In this document: positions 16,768 through 25,821 of the stretch, one piece after another
Numbering within the stretch: the first letter of the stretch is position 1
How the letters are laid out: each line of letters opens with the position of its first letter
Made by a program: the position numbers and the translations under genes
Origin: Aureococcus anophagefferens
Taxonomy: Eukaryota; Sar; Pelagophyceae; Pelagomonadales; Pelagomonadaceae
NCBI RefSeq assembly: GCF_000186865.1
Contig: NW_008705563.1
Coordinates: forward strand, 586,390 to 621,619
Length of the DNA: 35,230 nt
Direction: 5' to 3'
Notes under the pieces: generated by a model
What the model saw: the letters and a program-made list of their open reading frames with translations, nothing else
Told to the model about the DNA's origin: nothing
Databases searched by the model: none

Positions 16768-19700
16768 ATGCCCGAGTGGGCGACGGGCCGCCCGCCGCGG
16801 AGCCCGTGGAGCGGGACCATGGAGGGCAGTCTCGTCAAAAACAACACGACGGGCGGCGCGGAGTACAGCCGCAAGGTCTTCTGCGTGCTCATGGGCTACA
16901 CGCTCTGGGAGTTCGACACGGAGGCCGACGCGCGCGCGGGCCTCTGGCCGCGCGCCGAGGCCGACGTCATCGGCGTGAGCCCCGCGCCGAGCAACTCGTC
17001 GACGCTGCGGTCGACGATGGTGTCGATGACGTCGAGCCGGAGCGCGACGGACGCGGCGCTCACCTTCGTCTACACGACGACGGCCGGGGAGCGCGTCTGC
17101 GCCGTCGCGCCGTCGGCGGGCGAGTGCGACCGGTGGCAGGTCGCGCTCACGCTCGGCGTCGAGTTGCTCCTGCTGACGGGCCTCGCCGAGGGCGCGGGCG
17201 GCGCGGCGACCTGCGTGCCCCACGAGCCGCCCCAGCCCGACGCGTCCGCGAGCCACTGCGCGGCGTCCGGCGCCGCCTTTGGGTACACGGTCGCGCGCCA
17301 CACGTGCGCCGCGTCGGGCCGCGCGTTCGCGGCCGCGCACATGGCGCCCGCGCCCCTGCCCCTGCCGGGCATCGGCCTCGGCCACGCCGCCAAGCTCAGC
17401 GACGCCTGCGCCCAGGCGCAGCAGCTCCTCAACGCGAGCCGGTGCCGCGCGCGGCTCCTGGCCGCGGCCGCGCACGGCGCGGACCTCGAGCAGACGCTGG
17501 AACGCAAGTTCAAGGCGGACCGGAAGCCCTTGTGGTTGCTGCACAAGGACCAGCTCGACGCGCCGCCGCCGGCGCCCCTCCTGTCCCTCGACGGGTCGGC
17601 GCCGCCGCCGCCGCCGGCGAACACGCGCGACGAGGCCGCCAAGGCGGCCTGCGGCATCCTGCTGAGCGACGCGCCGCTTTCCGACCCCGAGTACCTCGCG
17701 CTCTTCAACACGTGCCGCGAGGCCGCGCGCGACGCCGCGGACCGGTCCTACGACGCCTACGTGGCCCAGGTCCTCGACGGCATGCGCGGCGACGCCGCGG
17801 CGCTCGTCGGCGAGCTCCACGCTTTGACGACGTTCCCGCCGCCGCCGGGCGGCCGCGGCGCGCCGCTGCCGCCGCGGCCCCGCGCGGCCTCCGCGGAGCC
17901 GGCGAAGAAGGAGGAACCCAAGGAGGAGCTCGTGGACCAGTCCAAGGCGTCGTCGGCGCTCGCGTCCAAGGGCGAGGAGAAGGACGACGCGGACGCGGTC
18001 GTCGTGCAGATCGACGACGGCGACGCGGCCTTCGCGCGCGACCAGGACGTGCTGCGGTCGCGGCTGCCGTCGTCGTCCCACGGCGTCGCCGTGCGCGACG
18101 TGCTCGTGGCGCTGCTGCACGTGCGCGCGGACGACGACGACCTCGTGCCCCTGGACGAGGAGCCGCCGCCGCCCGCGCAGCTCCAGACGCCGCGGCCGGG
18201 CCCCGTGAAGCGCACGCGCAAGGGGCCGAACCTGCTCTTCTACCTGCCCCAGCTGGCCCACGTCTACTACCGCTGCCTGCCGCCGCGCGACGCGGACGCG
18301 GCGGTCCGCGTCACCTTGGTCGAGGAGTTCCTGCTCAAGACGTCGCGGCGGTCGTTCCGCTTCGCGCTGCGGCTCGCGTGGATGCTCGTGGCCTATCTGG
18401 AGGACCGGGGCGCGGCGCCGGCGCGGCGGCCCCACGTGCTGCGGCTCCTCGTGGAGCTCGAGGCCGCGGCGGCGTACGCGTCGTCGCAAGGGACGTCGGG
18501 CGACCCCTGGGCGCTCCGGCGCGACGCCATCTCCGCCGCGGCCATGAGCCGCCGGGGCCCGGGCTCCGGCGAGGCGTCGCCCTTCGCGGGGGCCGTCGCG
18601 CTGGAGCTGCTGCCGCGCGTGCCGCCGTGGCTCGCCCTGGAGCTGCGCCGCGCGTCGTCGGCGCTCCGCCGCGCGGTCGCCAAGGCCCTGGCGACGCTGG
18701 GCGTCGCGCCCGCGGAGCCCGTCGTGGATTTGAGCGCGCCGGAGTCGCCCGGCGGCAAGGCGAAGCAGTACTTCGAGACGGACCGGCTGGGCAGCTCGTC
18801 GGACTACGACGTCCCGCCCTGTGTGGAAATCAAAATCTTCAACCCTACTTCAATGTGTGCGTAATCGAACGATTTGGACCAGACTCTCTCGCTGTGCTTC
18901 GAGAACTCGACGAGAGCAATCGATCCGTCCAAAAATCAGCCGAATCGACTTCGATTTGATTGAGATAGAGAGTTCTGAAGTTTGGTGGGGACCCCCCAAA
19001 CCAGTGGTTGATTTCCACACAGGTCCCGCCCGACGACGTCCTCGCGCGCGAGATGCGCTTCGTGCGCGCCATGTGCGACGTCGCCGAGGCCATGCGGTCC
19101 GTGGAGCACGGCAACCGGCCCGCGCGGCTCAAGAAGGAGCTCGAGGCGCTGCCGCGGCGCACGCCGCTCGCGCACTCGCCCATCAACGCGACGTACGTCG
19201 TCACGGAGTCGGGCGCGCGGTCGTTGCACCTCGGCCGCGTCGCGCGCATCCCGCCCAACGAGGGCCACGTCTTCAAGACCAAGGCCCGCGCGCCGACGCT
19301 GATGCTGCTGGAGACCGTCGACGACCCCAAGGCCGGCGCCGATTTGCCCGCGCGCGCCGCGTCGCCGTCGCCGCTGGTCGGCGGCTCGGACAGCGACACG
19401 TCCGACGACGTCGTCGCCCTGGAGCTCCTGGAGCAGACGCGCGCCTCGGAGCGCGACAAGGAGCTCGCGGAGCTGCTGGCGAAGCAATTGGGCGACGTCG
19501 CGCCGGAACCCGAGGACGGCGAGCCCGTCTCTCCGGGCACGCCCCGGGGCCGGCCGGCGCTGTCCGCGTCGGCCATGAAGCGCGTCTGCTCCGTGCCGTC
19601 CATCGTCGACGCCGCCTGCGGCAGCGACGACGAGGGGCCCCAGCGCGACGACGACGGCGACGAGCCCGGCGACCGCACGCCGCCGCCGCCGCGGCGCGTC

Positions 19701-21196
19701 GCGTCCGCGACGACGCTGTCCGTGCTCGCCGAGGGCGAGACGCCGCGCGAGGGCGACGACGACGCGGCGTCCCAGCCGGAGAAGCGGTCCATCTCGCCCG
19801 TGCCGCCGCCGGATTTCGGGTCCGAGTCGGGCGAGGCGTTCGCGTCCGAGCCCGTGGCGTCCGGGTCGCGGGACCGCGCGGAGGTCGTCCGCGCGCTGCG
19901 CAAGAAGCCGGCCCTGGGCCTGAAGATCGAGCGGCTGTCGTCGATCACGGGCCCGGGCCTCGGCGGCGGCGGGAGCCCCGAGGCCGCGGAGTCCGAGGGC
20001 GTCGACGGCGCGGCGGACGCGCCCGAGAAGCCGGACGAGCTGCTCGGCGACGTCGTCGTCGTGCCGTCGCCGGAGCCCGAGGGCGCGCCGAAGAAAAAGT
20101 GGGTGCCGGGCTTCGGCGAGCCCTGGGTCGACAAGCGCGAGCGCATCCGCCGGTCGAGCCCCATCGGCGGCGAGCCGACGTGGAATTTGGTGTCGTGCAT
20201 CGTCAAGTCGAACGACGACCTGCGCCAGGAGGTCTGCGCGCTGCAGATCATCGCCGCCTGCAACGACGCCTTCGAGGCCGCCGGCCTCGGCGGCGACGAG
20301 ACGGGGCTCTGGCTCCGGCACTATTCGATCGTGCCCACGGGCGCGTCGACGGGCATCATCGAGACCATGGCCGACGCGGTGTCGCTCGACGGGCTGAAGA
20401 AGGCCAAGGAGTTCACGACCCTCAAACACCACTTCCACGTGGCCCACGGCGGCGACGGGTCGCTGCGCCACGCAGGGCAGGACAAGAGAGCGAAATTCCC
20501 AACTTCAAAGGCTCCTTTCTCGGCCGTTTTACACTCGTTTTGGCTGATTTTTGGACGAGCGATCATCTCTCGGAACGGTCTCGAAGCATGGATGCTTTTT
20601 CTGGAACGCGCGCGCGTGGAACACTCACGTTGAAGCGACGTTGAATCACCCTTGTCCTGCCCAGGCGCCACGCGAAGGCGCGGAAGGCGTTCGTGTCGTC
20701 GATGGCCGCGTACTCCCTGGTCTGCCACCTCCTGGGCCTCAAGGACCGGCACAACGGCAACATCCTGCTGGACAGCTTCGGCCACGTGATCCACATCGAC
20801 TTCGGCTTCCTCCTGGGCCAGGCGCCGGGCGGGTCCTTCTCGCTCGAGCGCGTGCCCTTCAAATTGACGGCGGAGCACGTCGACGCGATGGGCGGCTGGT
20901 CGTCCGACGGCTTCGCCGACTTTGTGGTGTTGCTGGCCTGCGGCTTCGCGGCGCTCCAGAAGCACGCGTCGAAGATCCTCCACCTCGTGGAGATCATGGC
21001 CAAGGACTCGCCGTTCCCGTGCTTCAAGAACGGGCCCGCGTGCGTCGACAAGATGCGCGCGAAGCTCAAGCTCCACTTCACGACCAAGGAGCAGGTCGCG
21101 CACCACGTCGCCGAGCTCGTGCGCCAGTCCTACAACGCCTACGGCACGCGCCAGTACGACTCCTTCCAGTACCTCACGAACGGCATCTACTCCTGA
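16768..21196 (+). CDS. Phosphatidylinositol 4-kinase, type III beta-like, with N-terminal PH domain, three exons
   Basis: The enzyme makes PI4P from phosphatidylinositol and ATP at Golgi/endosomal membranes. Exons are 16768-18810, 19023-20464 and 20665-21196, giving 1338 residues. Residues about 18-135 form a PH-like domain (MEGSLVKNNTTGG ... VFCVLMGYTLWEFDTEADA). The middle holds a lipid-kinase-unique helical region (GPNLLFYLPQLAHVYYRCL; SFRFALRLAWMLVAYL) and long acidic, Pro-rich linkers. The kinase domain starts near WNLVSCIVKSNDDLRQEV. Its catalytic loop is KDRHNGNILLD (Asp1189) and its metal-binding motif is HIDFGFLLG (Asp1207). The C-terminus is QYDSFQYLTNGIYS. Both introns are transposon-like. 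Exons 2 and 3 join inside the kinase domain (GSLRH-A-KARKAFVSSMAAYSLVCHLLG), an exact match to the family. A PH domain on a PI4K-beta-type enzyme is unusual compared with animals. Confidence 0.9.
18811..19022 (+). other. Intron 1 of the PI4-kinase gene, GT-AG, 212 bp
   Basis: The donor GT is the first two bases of the target copy GTCCCGCC (18811-18818). The acceptor CAG is the last three bases of the inserted element. The exon resumes with the second copy of the target at 19023-19030. Splicing is phase 0 and restores YDVPPDDVLAREMRFV. Confidence 0.9.
18819..19022 (-). mobile_element. Introner element C: non-autonomous TIR element, 204 bp, forms PI4-kinase intron 1
   Basis: The ends are perfect 15-bp inverted repeats, CTGTGTGGAAATCAA at 18819-18833 and its complement at 19008-19022. 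Exact 8-bp target duplications GTCCCGCC flank it (18811-18818, 19023-19030). It encodes nothing and is AT-richer than the exons. The interior is homologous to the reverse complement of element A: CGTCCAAAAATCAGCC, GCTTCGAGA, CTTCAA.GTG and GAAGTT occur in the same order. It therefore sits in the opposite family orientation to elements A and B relative to its gene. Strand here means family orientation, taking A as plus. Intact repeats point to a recent insertion. Confidence 0.9.
20465..20664 (+). other. Intron 2 of the PI4-kinase gene, GC-AG, 200 bp
   Basis: The intron starts with GC of the target copy GCGCCACG (20465-20472) and ends with CCCAG at 20664. The second target copy is 20665-20672. 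The phase is 2. The join restores GSLRHAKARKAF in frame, while the unspliced frame hits a stop within the element. Confidence 0.9.
20473..20664 (+). mobile_element. Introner element A: TIR element, 192 bp, forms PI4-kinase intron 2
   Basis: The left end is CAGGGCAGGACAAG (20473-20486); the right end is CTTGTCCTGCCCAG (20651-20664). The 14-bp inverted repeats differ only at the second base. Exact 8-bp target duplications GCGCCACG flank it. It is alignable over its full length to element B, roughly 85-90 percent identical by eye. No coding capacity for a transposase is seen. The end that provides the acceptor keeps CAG, while the donor-side end has changed from CTG to CAG. Confidence 0.9.
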
Positions 21197-21481
21197 CCGC
21201 GCGCATTTTACCGCCGAACCCCGCGCGGCTCTCGATCGATCTCCCCTTTAAGGCGGCTGGCTTAGATGAAGCGGGGGGGGCGAGCAGGCCTAGGTGCTCT
21301 GCCAAATCACCTCGACCTCGGCCTTTAGGTGTGCGAATCACGGCATGTGAGCGTCCCGAGCGCGCAACTGGACTCGTGGGGGCGTCTGCCGATCGACACC
21401 CGGGAGCTCGGCTGGCTTGGACGGCGTTACGAGCCGCGGGGATTCTTGTGCACGGGGGGTGGGGGGTTCTTCGCGCGCTGC
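21197..21481. other. 285-bp convergent intergenic region, nothing recognised
   Basis: It lies between the stop codons of the PI4-kinase and ferredoxin genes, so it should hold both 3' ends. It contains G runs (21277-21284 and 21455-21468) but no clear AATAAA signal and no gene. Confidence 0.4.
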
Positions 21482-21853
21482 TTAGAAGAGGTCCTCCTCG
21501 GCGTGGGTGATGATCGTGCAGTCCGACGCCGGGTAGGCGACGCAGGTGAGCACGAAGCCGTCGCCCATCTGGTCGTCGTCGAGGAAGGACTGGTCCGACT
21601 GGTCGATCTCGCCCGCCGTGACCTTGCCCGCGCAGGACGAGCACGCGCCCGCGCGGCACGAGTACGGGAGGTCGAGGCCCTCCTCCTCGGCCTGGTCGAG
21701 GATGTAGACGTCGTCGGGGCACTCGATGACGGTCTCCTCGCCCTCCTCGACGAGGGTGACGGAGTACTGCATGCGCGTGGCCGACGGCGCGACGACGCCG
21801 GAGCGCATGAACGCGGCGGCGGGGGCGAGGAGGAGGGCGAGGGCGAGCTTCAT
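21482..21853 (-). CDS. petF: Plastid-targeted [2Fe-2S] ferredoxin, plant type
   Basis: Ferredoxin carries electrons from photosystem I to FNR and other stromal enzymes. The 123-residue precursor starts at ATG 21853, where [15 protein letters not shown] reads as a short hydrophobic signal followed by an A-x-A-F junction. That is the ER-plus-plastid bipartite presequence of algae with secondary red plastids. The frame is open further upstream to another Met at 21949, but that extension is not targeting-like. The mature part has the cluster ligands C66, C71, C74 and C104 (CX4CX2CX29[16 protein letters not shown] ... VLTC) and the acidic C-terminus of the family. Diatoms and cryptophytes often keep this gene in the plastid; here the presequence shows nuclear location. 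Confidence 0.92.
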   Translation of the reverse strand: MKLALALLLAPAAAFMRSGVVAPSATRMQYSVTLVEEGEETVIECPDDVYILDQAEEEGLDLPYSCRAGACSSCAGKVTAGEIDQSDQSFLDDDQMGDGFVLTCVAYPASDCTIITHAEEDLF

Positions 21854-22419
21854 GTTTTTTGCCTGCGGAGGAGCGGGGTTGAGCGTGCGCGCTTTGAGAG
21901 TGACTTTCCGGTGCTCCTCGACCCAGTCATATCGCGCGCCCAGGCCCACACGGCGCGCGTCGCGCGCTCGAAAATGGACTGAATTTCAGACAGAATCACC
22001 GATTGTTAGCCGCCGGTCGAAAACGACCACGGAATTTCAGCGCGCGCGTCGATGTAACTTAGCATCGACGAACGGACGAAGCGGGCGAACGGCGTAGCGA
22101 AAGGCATTGAGCCGAGTTTGGGCGCCCGGACGCCGGCCATTGCGTCGTAGGTGGCAAGTGCAAGGAGCGAGGCTTGAGCGCGGCGCGCCGCTGACGGCCC
22201 CAAAATTCGCCTCGTTGGAGGGATCCACGCTGGCGCTGCGCGCCGTCAACGCCGTCGCCAACGACATCAGTCACTTTTCGATTCTCCGCGGCGCGGCCTC
22301 TCTAGGCTCTGTAGCCGGTCGATGAGAACAGCGGAGAAGACCATGCCAGTGCACCCCGCGTAGGCGCGCGCTCACAACGCCTTTGAACACACAAAAAAAT
22401 ACACTCACCTTAAAAATAC
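21854..22419. other. 566-bp intergenic region between ferredoxin and prolidase genes
   Basis: It holds the ferredoxin promoter side and the prolidase 3' side. Several short overlapping frames at 22006-22325 show no protein-like sequence. An A-rich stretch occurs at about 22389-22413. I see no RNA gene or repeat. Confidence 0.4.
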
Positions 22420-24012
22420 CTAGAGCGCCACGTCGACGAGCCCGCCGTTCTCGAACTTGGCCCATTTCCGGTTCAGGTCCGGCGCGGCGTCCGTCGCCGG
22501 GGGCCACGCGCCGCCGGCCATGACGCCCTCGACCTCCGCGACGGTCCGCGGGCACGTCGTGTAGTTCTCCAGCCCGTCCGCCGTGATGAGGATCACGTCC
22601 TCGAGGCGCACGCCGCCCGAGCCGCGGAACTGGGCCAGGCGGTCCGCGTCGAAGAACGCGGCCGTCTCGGGGTTTTCGAGCGCGGGGTCGAGCAGCGCGT
22701 CGATGAAGTAGCAGCCCGGCTCCACGGTGAGCATCATGCCCACGTCCAGCACGCGCGCCGTGCGCAGCTTCCGCAGGCCCGGGCGGCTCGACCGCGGCGG
22801 GTGGTCGGGGAGGTAGCCGCCGACGTCGTGGCAGTCGACGCCGATGAAGTGGCCCAGGCCGCACGGCAGGAACACGCCGCCGAGCTCCGCGGCGACCATG
22901 GCGTCGAGGTCGCCCCGCAACACCCCGAGGGTCACCAGCGACTTCAGAATCTCCCGCTCCGCCGCCAGGTGGCAGTCCGTCCACGAGCACCCCGGCCGCA
23001 TGATTTTGTAGACCGCGCGCTGCGCCTCGAGCACGCCCTCGTACACAATCTTCTGGGCCGGCGTGAACGCGCCGTCCACGGGCATCGTGCACGTGATGTC
23101 CGAGCAGTAGCAGTGGTACTCCGCGCCCATGTCCAGCAGCGCGAGGTCGCCGGATTCGAGGCGCCGCGCGTTCGGCGCGCCCGCGTGGCCGTAGTGCAGC
23201 ACCGCCGCGTTGGGCCCGCAGGCGCAGATGGACGTGTAGGCGCAGTTGCGGCAGCCGCCGTCCCGGGCGCAGCGATATAAAAACTCGGCCTCGAGCTCGT
23301 ACTCGTACATCTCGGGTTTGACGACGCGCATGACGTCGACGTGCGCGTTCGACGTCACCCAGGAGGCGTAGCGTAGAAGCGCGGCCTCATCGGCGCTCTT
23401 GAAGACGCGGGCCTCGCAGGCGGCGAGGAATAACGCGTTCGGGACCGACAGATCGTCGCTCAGGTTCGGCACGTCCGCCGGCGGCGGCAGCCGCTCGTGG
23501 ATGCCGTTGCCGCTGTCGCTGTTGACGCCCCGCGGCGCGTACGTCACGTCGAAGGTCGCGCAGTGGGCCGCGAGCGCCGACGTCCATTTCACCTCGACGC
23601 CGTACCGTTTCCCCAGCTCCTCGCGCGTCGCGATCTTGCCCATCCAGACCGCGTACTCCGGGCCGAGCTCCGGCGCGAAGAGCGTCGCTTTCCCGGAGGG
23701 GAGCGCGACGGTGCCGAACCAGCCGGGCTCGGCGACGCCGAAGAGGTACTGGAAGTAGGACTCCTGGCGGAAGAGCTCCTCGTGGTCCGTGTCGTTGCGC
23801 TCGTGCGCGTCGCCGCCGACGAAGAGGCAGACGCCCGGCGCGTGGTCTTTGAGGCGCTCCAGGAGCGCCGCACGGTTGTCGGCGTGGAGCCCGAGCGGCA
23901 CGCGGTAGGTGTGCGCGCCGCGGCTGAAGAAGCAGGGGTCCGTCGCGAAGGCGCCGGGCGTGTTCGCCGGGCTCGCCTTGCTCTTGCAGTTGAGCGACGC
24001 GATGGCGGCCAT
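22420..24012 (-). CDS. Xaa-Pro dipeptidase (prolidase), peptidase family M24B
   Basis: Prolidase splits dipeptides with C-terminal proline, a late step of protein turnover, usually in the cytosol. The 530-residue protein has the N-terminal AMP_N domain (VCLFVGGDAHERNDTDHEELFRQESYFQYLFGV) and a C-terminal pita-bread domain. All five metal ligands are visible: two Asp in LLDMGAEYHCYCSDITCTMP, His in LGHFIGVDCHDVGGY, and Glu in TVEPGCYF and GVRLEDVILIT. The length and the YFQYLFG motif match eukaryotic PEPD. I chose ATG 24012 because the upstream in-frame extension to 24240 is Arg/Ser-rich and not conserved-looking; a mitochondrial presequence there cannot be excluded. There are no introns. Confidence 0.9.
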   Translation of the reverse strand: MAAIASLNCKSKASPANTPGAFATDPCFFSRGAHTYRVPLGLHADNRAALLERLKDHAPGVCLFVGGDAHERNDTDHEELFRQESYFQYLFGVAEPGWFGTVALPSGKATLFAPELGPEYAVWMGKIATREELGKRYGVEVKWTSALAAHCATFDVTYAPRGVNSDSGNGIHERLPPPADVPNLSDDLSVPNALFLAACEARVFKSADEAALLRYASWVTSNAHVDVMRVVKPEMYEYELEAEFLYRCARDGGCRNCAYTSICACGPNAAVLHYGHAGAPNARRLESGDLALLDMGAEYHCYCSDITCTMPVDGAFTPAQKIVYEGVLEAQRAVYKIMRPGCSWTDCHLAAEREILKSLVTLGVLRGDLDAMVAAELGGVFLPCGLGHFIGVDCHDVGGYLPDHPPRSSRPGLRKLRTARVLDVGMMLTVEPGCYFIDALLDPALENPETAAFFDADRLAQFRGSGGVRLEDVILITADGLENYTTCPRTVAEVEGVMAGGAWPPATDAAPDLNRKWAKFENGGLVDVAL

Positions 24013-24246
24013 GGCGGTGCTGTGGCGGTGCTGCAGACGGCTGGACCGGGACCTCGGTCGCGGCTGTGGCAGGGCGTGGGACCGGCGTGCAAGCACGGCA
24101 AGAGCTTCTCGTCGCCGGTTTCTCGAGAGGGCTGAACGCGCCGCCGCGAGCCGGCACCCGACACCATCGCGCCACGGATGCGATCGGGGTCGGGCGTCGT
24201 GCAGACCTTCGAGAGAGCTGAGCGACGCCCTTCCACACAAAACTTA

Positions 24247-25701
24247 CTACGTCGCCGCCATGACGGCGATCTTCTTCACGACCGAGTAGGGCAGGCGGCG
24301 CGGCCGCCGGAGGCCGAGCAGTCCGAGCGCGTACTGGACGCACCGTTCGCGGTGGTCGTCGTCGATGAGGATGTCCGCGCTGGATGCCATGACTTTGCGG
24401 GTCGAGCTCGACTGGATTCGCACGTGGTACGTGCCCGGCGGGAGCCCCGACGGGACGGTGACGGAGTAAAAGCCCAGGTTTTCGACGCGCAATTCCAGGT
24501 TTTGAACTTTGTCTAACCAATCTTCTTCAGAGAAATCTGGGTCTGCTAGCTCTTCTTCAGACGGTTCGGCTCTCGTGTAAAGGTAGACACCCACGAGCGG
24601 CACGGCGCCCCGATGTCTCCAGGTGATCCGCTGGCGGGAAGCACTGTGCCAGATGCGCTGAGACGTCGTCACGTCCATGATCTCGGGCGGTGTGCATCCG
24701 CGATCAATCCAGAGGTCCCGGCTGGTTCCGCTGGTTTCAGGACTTGCCGTCGATCGAACTTTCACACGGTATTCGCCTGGCGGGAGTCCGGTCGGCACGG
24801 TGATCGAACACGAGCCTGAGTTGGGATGTCGCGAGTGGAGTGAATTGACATACTCCTCAGCTGGTGCGTGCTCCACACCGAGAAAACTGGAAGCAAAGGA
24901 CCATGCCATCTCTTCTGTGTAGAGGCTGACCGACACGCTCGGCACGAAACCCTGATGCCTCCACGTAATCTGCTGAAGCGCGCCGCCTTTCCAGTCCTCG
25001 CTCGTTGCCGCCACGTCCAGGATCGCGGGTGGAGCACCGTCCTGATTGAGCTGCAGCGCTTCACTGAAAGCCTTAATGCGTAAATTCGTAGACGACGAGA
25101 CGCGCACGAGGTAGCTACCGGATGGAAGTCCCGCCGGCGCGATGACGATGCACGAGCCCTCGTTAGTGAGTTTTCGATGTAGCTTCGTGCCGAGAGAATA
25201 GGAATCATCGACCTGGCACAAGCGCAACTCCACGGTGGGAACGTCGCCCTGATAGTTCCAAGTGATCCGCTGGCGCGCACCACCCGTCCACTCAATGGCC
25301 GTCGTAACGTCTGAGAGCGCAGGCGGCGTGCGGCCCTCGTCGATGCGGATGATTCCGCTGTGCGCGTGCACAACGATGCTGGCCGTCGACTCGACTTTTA
25401 AGCGGTACATGCCAGGAGTCATGCCAGTCGGCACCGTGACGAGGCACGAGCCCGCGCTTAAATTTGTTGTGATCGGGAGACGCTGGCCATAATAGTATTG
25501 ATGCGAAGTACTAGTTTCTGAATCACTATGATTGTAGAGCCAGAGTTTCACACCCGGCACGTCGCCCTGCACGTTCCACGTGATCAGCTGGCTCTGACCT
25601 CCTTGCCATTCGGATTCGCAGGTCACGGCGCTGATCTCGGGGCACGGCTTCAGTCGCTTCGTGTCCTTTTTGTTGTCGGGCGACTCTAGGCCCCGCTTCA
25701 T
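24247..25701 (-). CDS. Protein of four tandem Kre9/KNH-like Ig-fold repeats, no signal peptide
   Basis: No exact relative is recognised. The 484-residue protein consists of four repeats of 100-120 residues, each with the pattern W-x-G-G-x-x-Q-x-I-T-W-x-x-x-G-x-V-P-x-V, then L-Y, then V-P-x-G-L-P-x-G-x-Y-x-V-R-V-x-S. This resembles the Kre9/KNH (Ser-Thr-rich membrane-anchored) family of fungal and oomycete cell-wall proteins. Those are secreted; this one starts MKRGLESPDNKKDTKRLKP, with a basic nuclear-signal-like cluster and no hydrophobic leader. The tail is basic (LGLRRPRRLPYSVVKKIAV). The start is the first true ATG; an extension to 25785 would need a TTG. Base composition is clearly less GC-rich than that of the neighbours. 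Role unknown. Confidence 0.65.
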   Translation of the reverse strand: MKRGLESPDNKKDTKRLKPCPEISAVTCESEWQGGQSQLITWNVQGDVPGVKLWLYNHSDSETSTSHQYYYGQRLPITTNLSAGSCLVTVPTGMTPGMYRLKVESTASIVVHAHSGIIRIDEGRTPPALSDVTTAIEWTGGARQRITWNYQGDVPTVELRLCQVDDSYSLGTKLHRKLTNEGSCIVIAPAGLPSGSYLVRVSSSTNLRIKAFSEALQLNQDGAPPAILDVAATSEDWKGGALQQITWRHQGFVPSVSVSLYTEEMAWSFASSFLGVEHAPAEEYVNSLHSRHPNSGSCSITVPTGLPPGEYRVKVRSTASPETSGTSRDLWIDRGCTPPEIMDVTTSQRIWHSASRQRITWRHRGAVPLVGVYLYTRAEPSEEELADPDFSEEDWLDKVQNLELRVENLGFYSVTVPSGLPPGTYHVRIQSSSTRKVMASSADILIDDDHRERCVQYALGLLGLRRPRRLPYSVVKKIAVMAAT

Positions 25702-25821
25702 CGGCACCGCGCGTTGCGCAGCGTTGCGGGACGATCGGGCGGGGCGAGCTACCCTGCGGCATGCCGGCAGCTTTCCTTCACCCAAACTGCGGATGCCGTT
25801 TCCTCCCCTCCCTACGTCTAC

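Noticed and set aside
22006..22325. Overlapping 65-76 residue frames between the ferredoxin and prolidase genes
   Set aside because: All overlap each other in different frames and show no conserved pattern.
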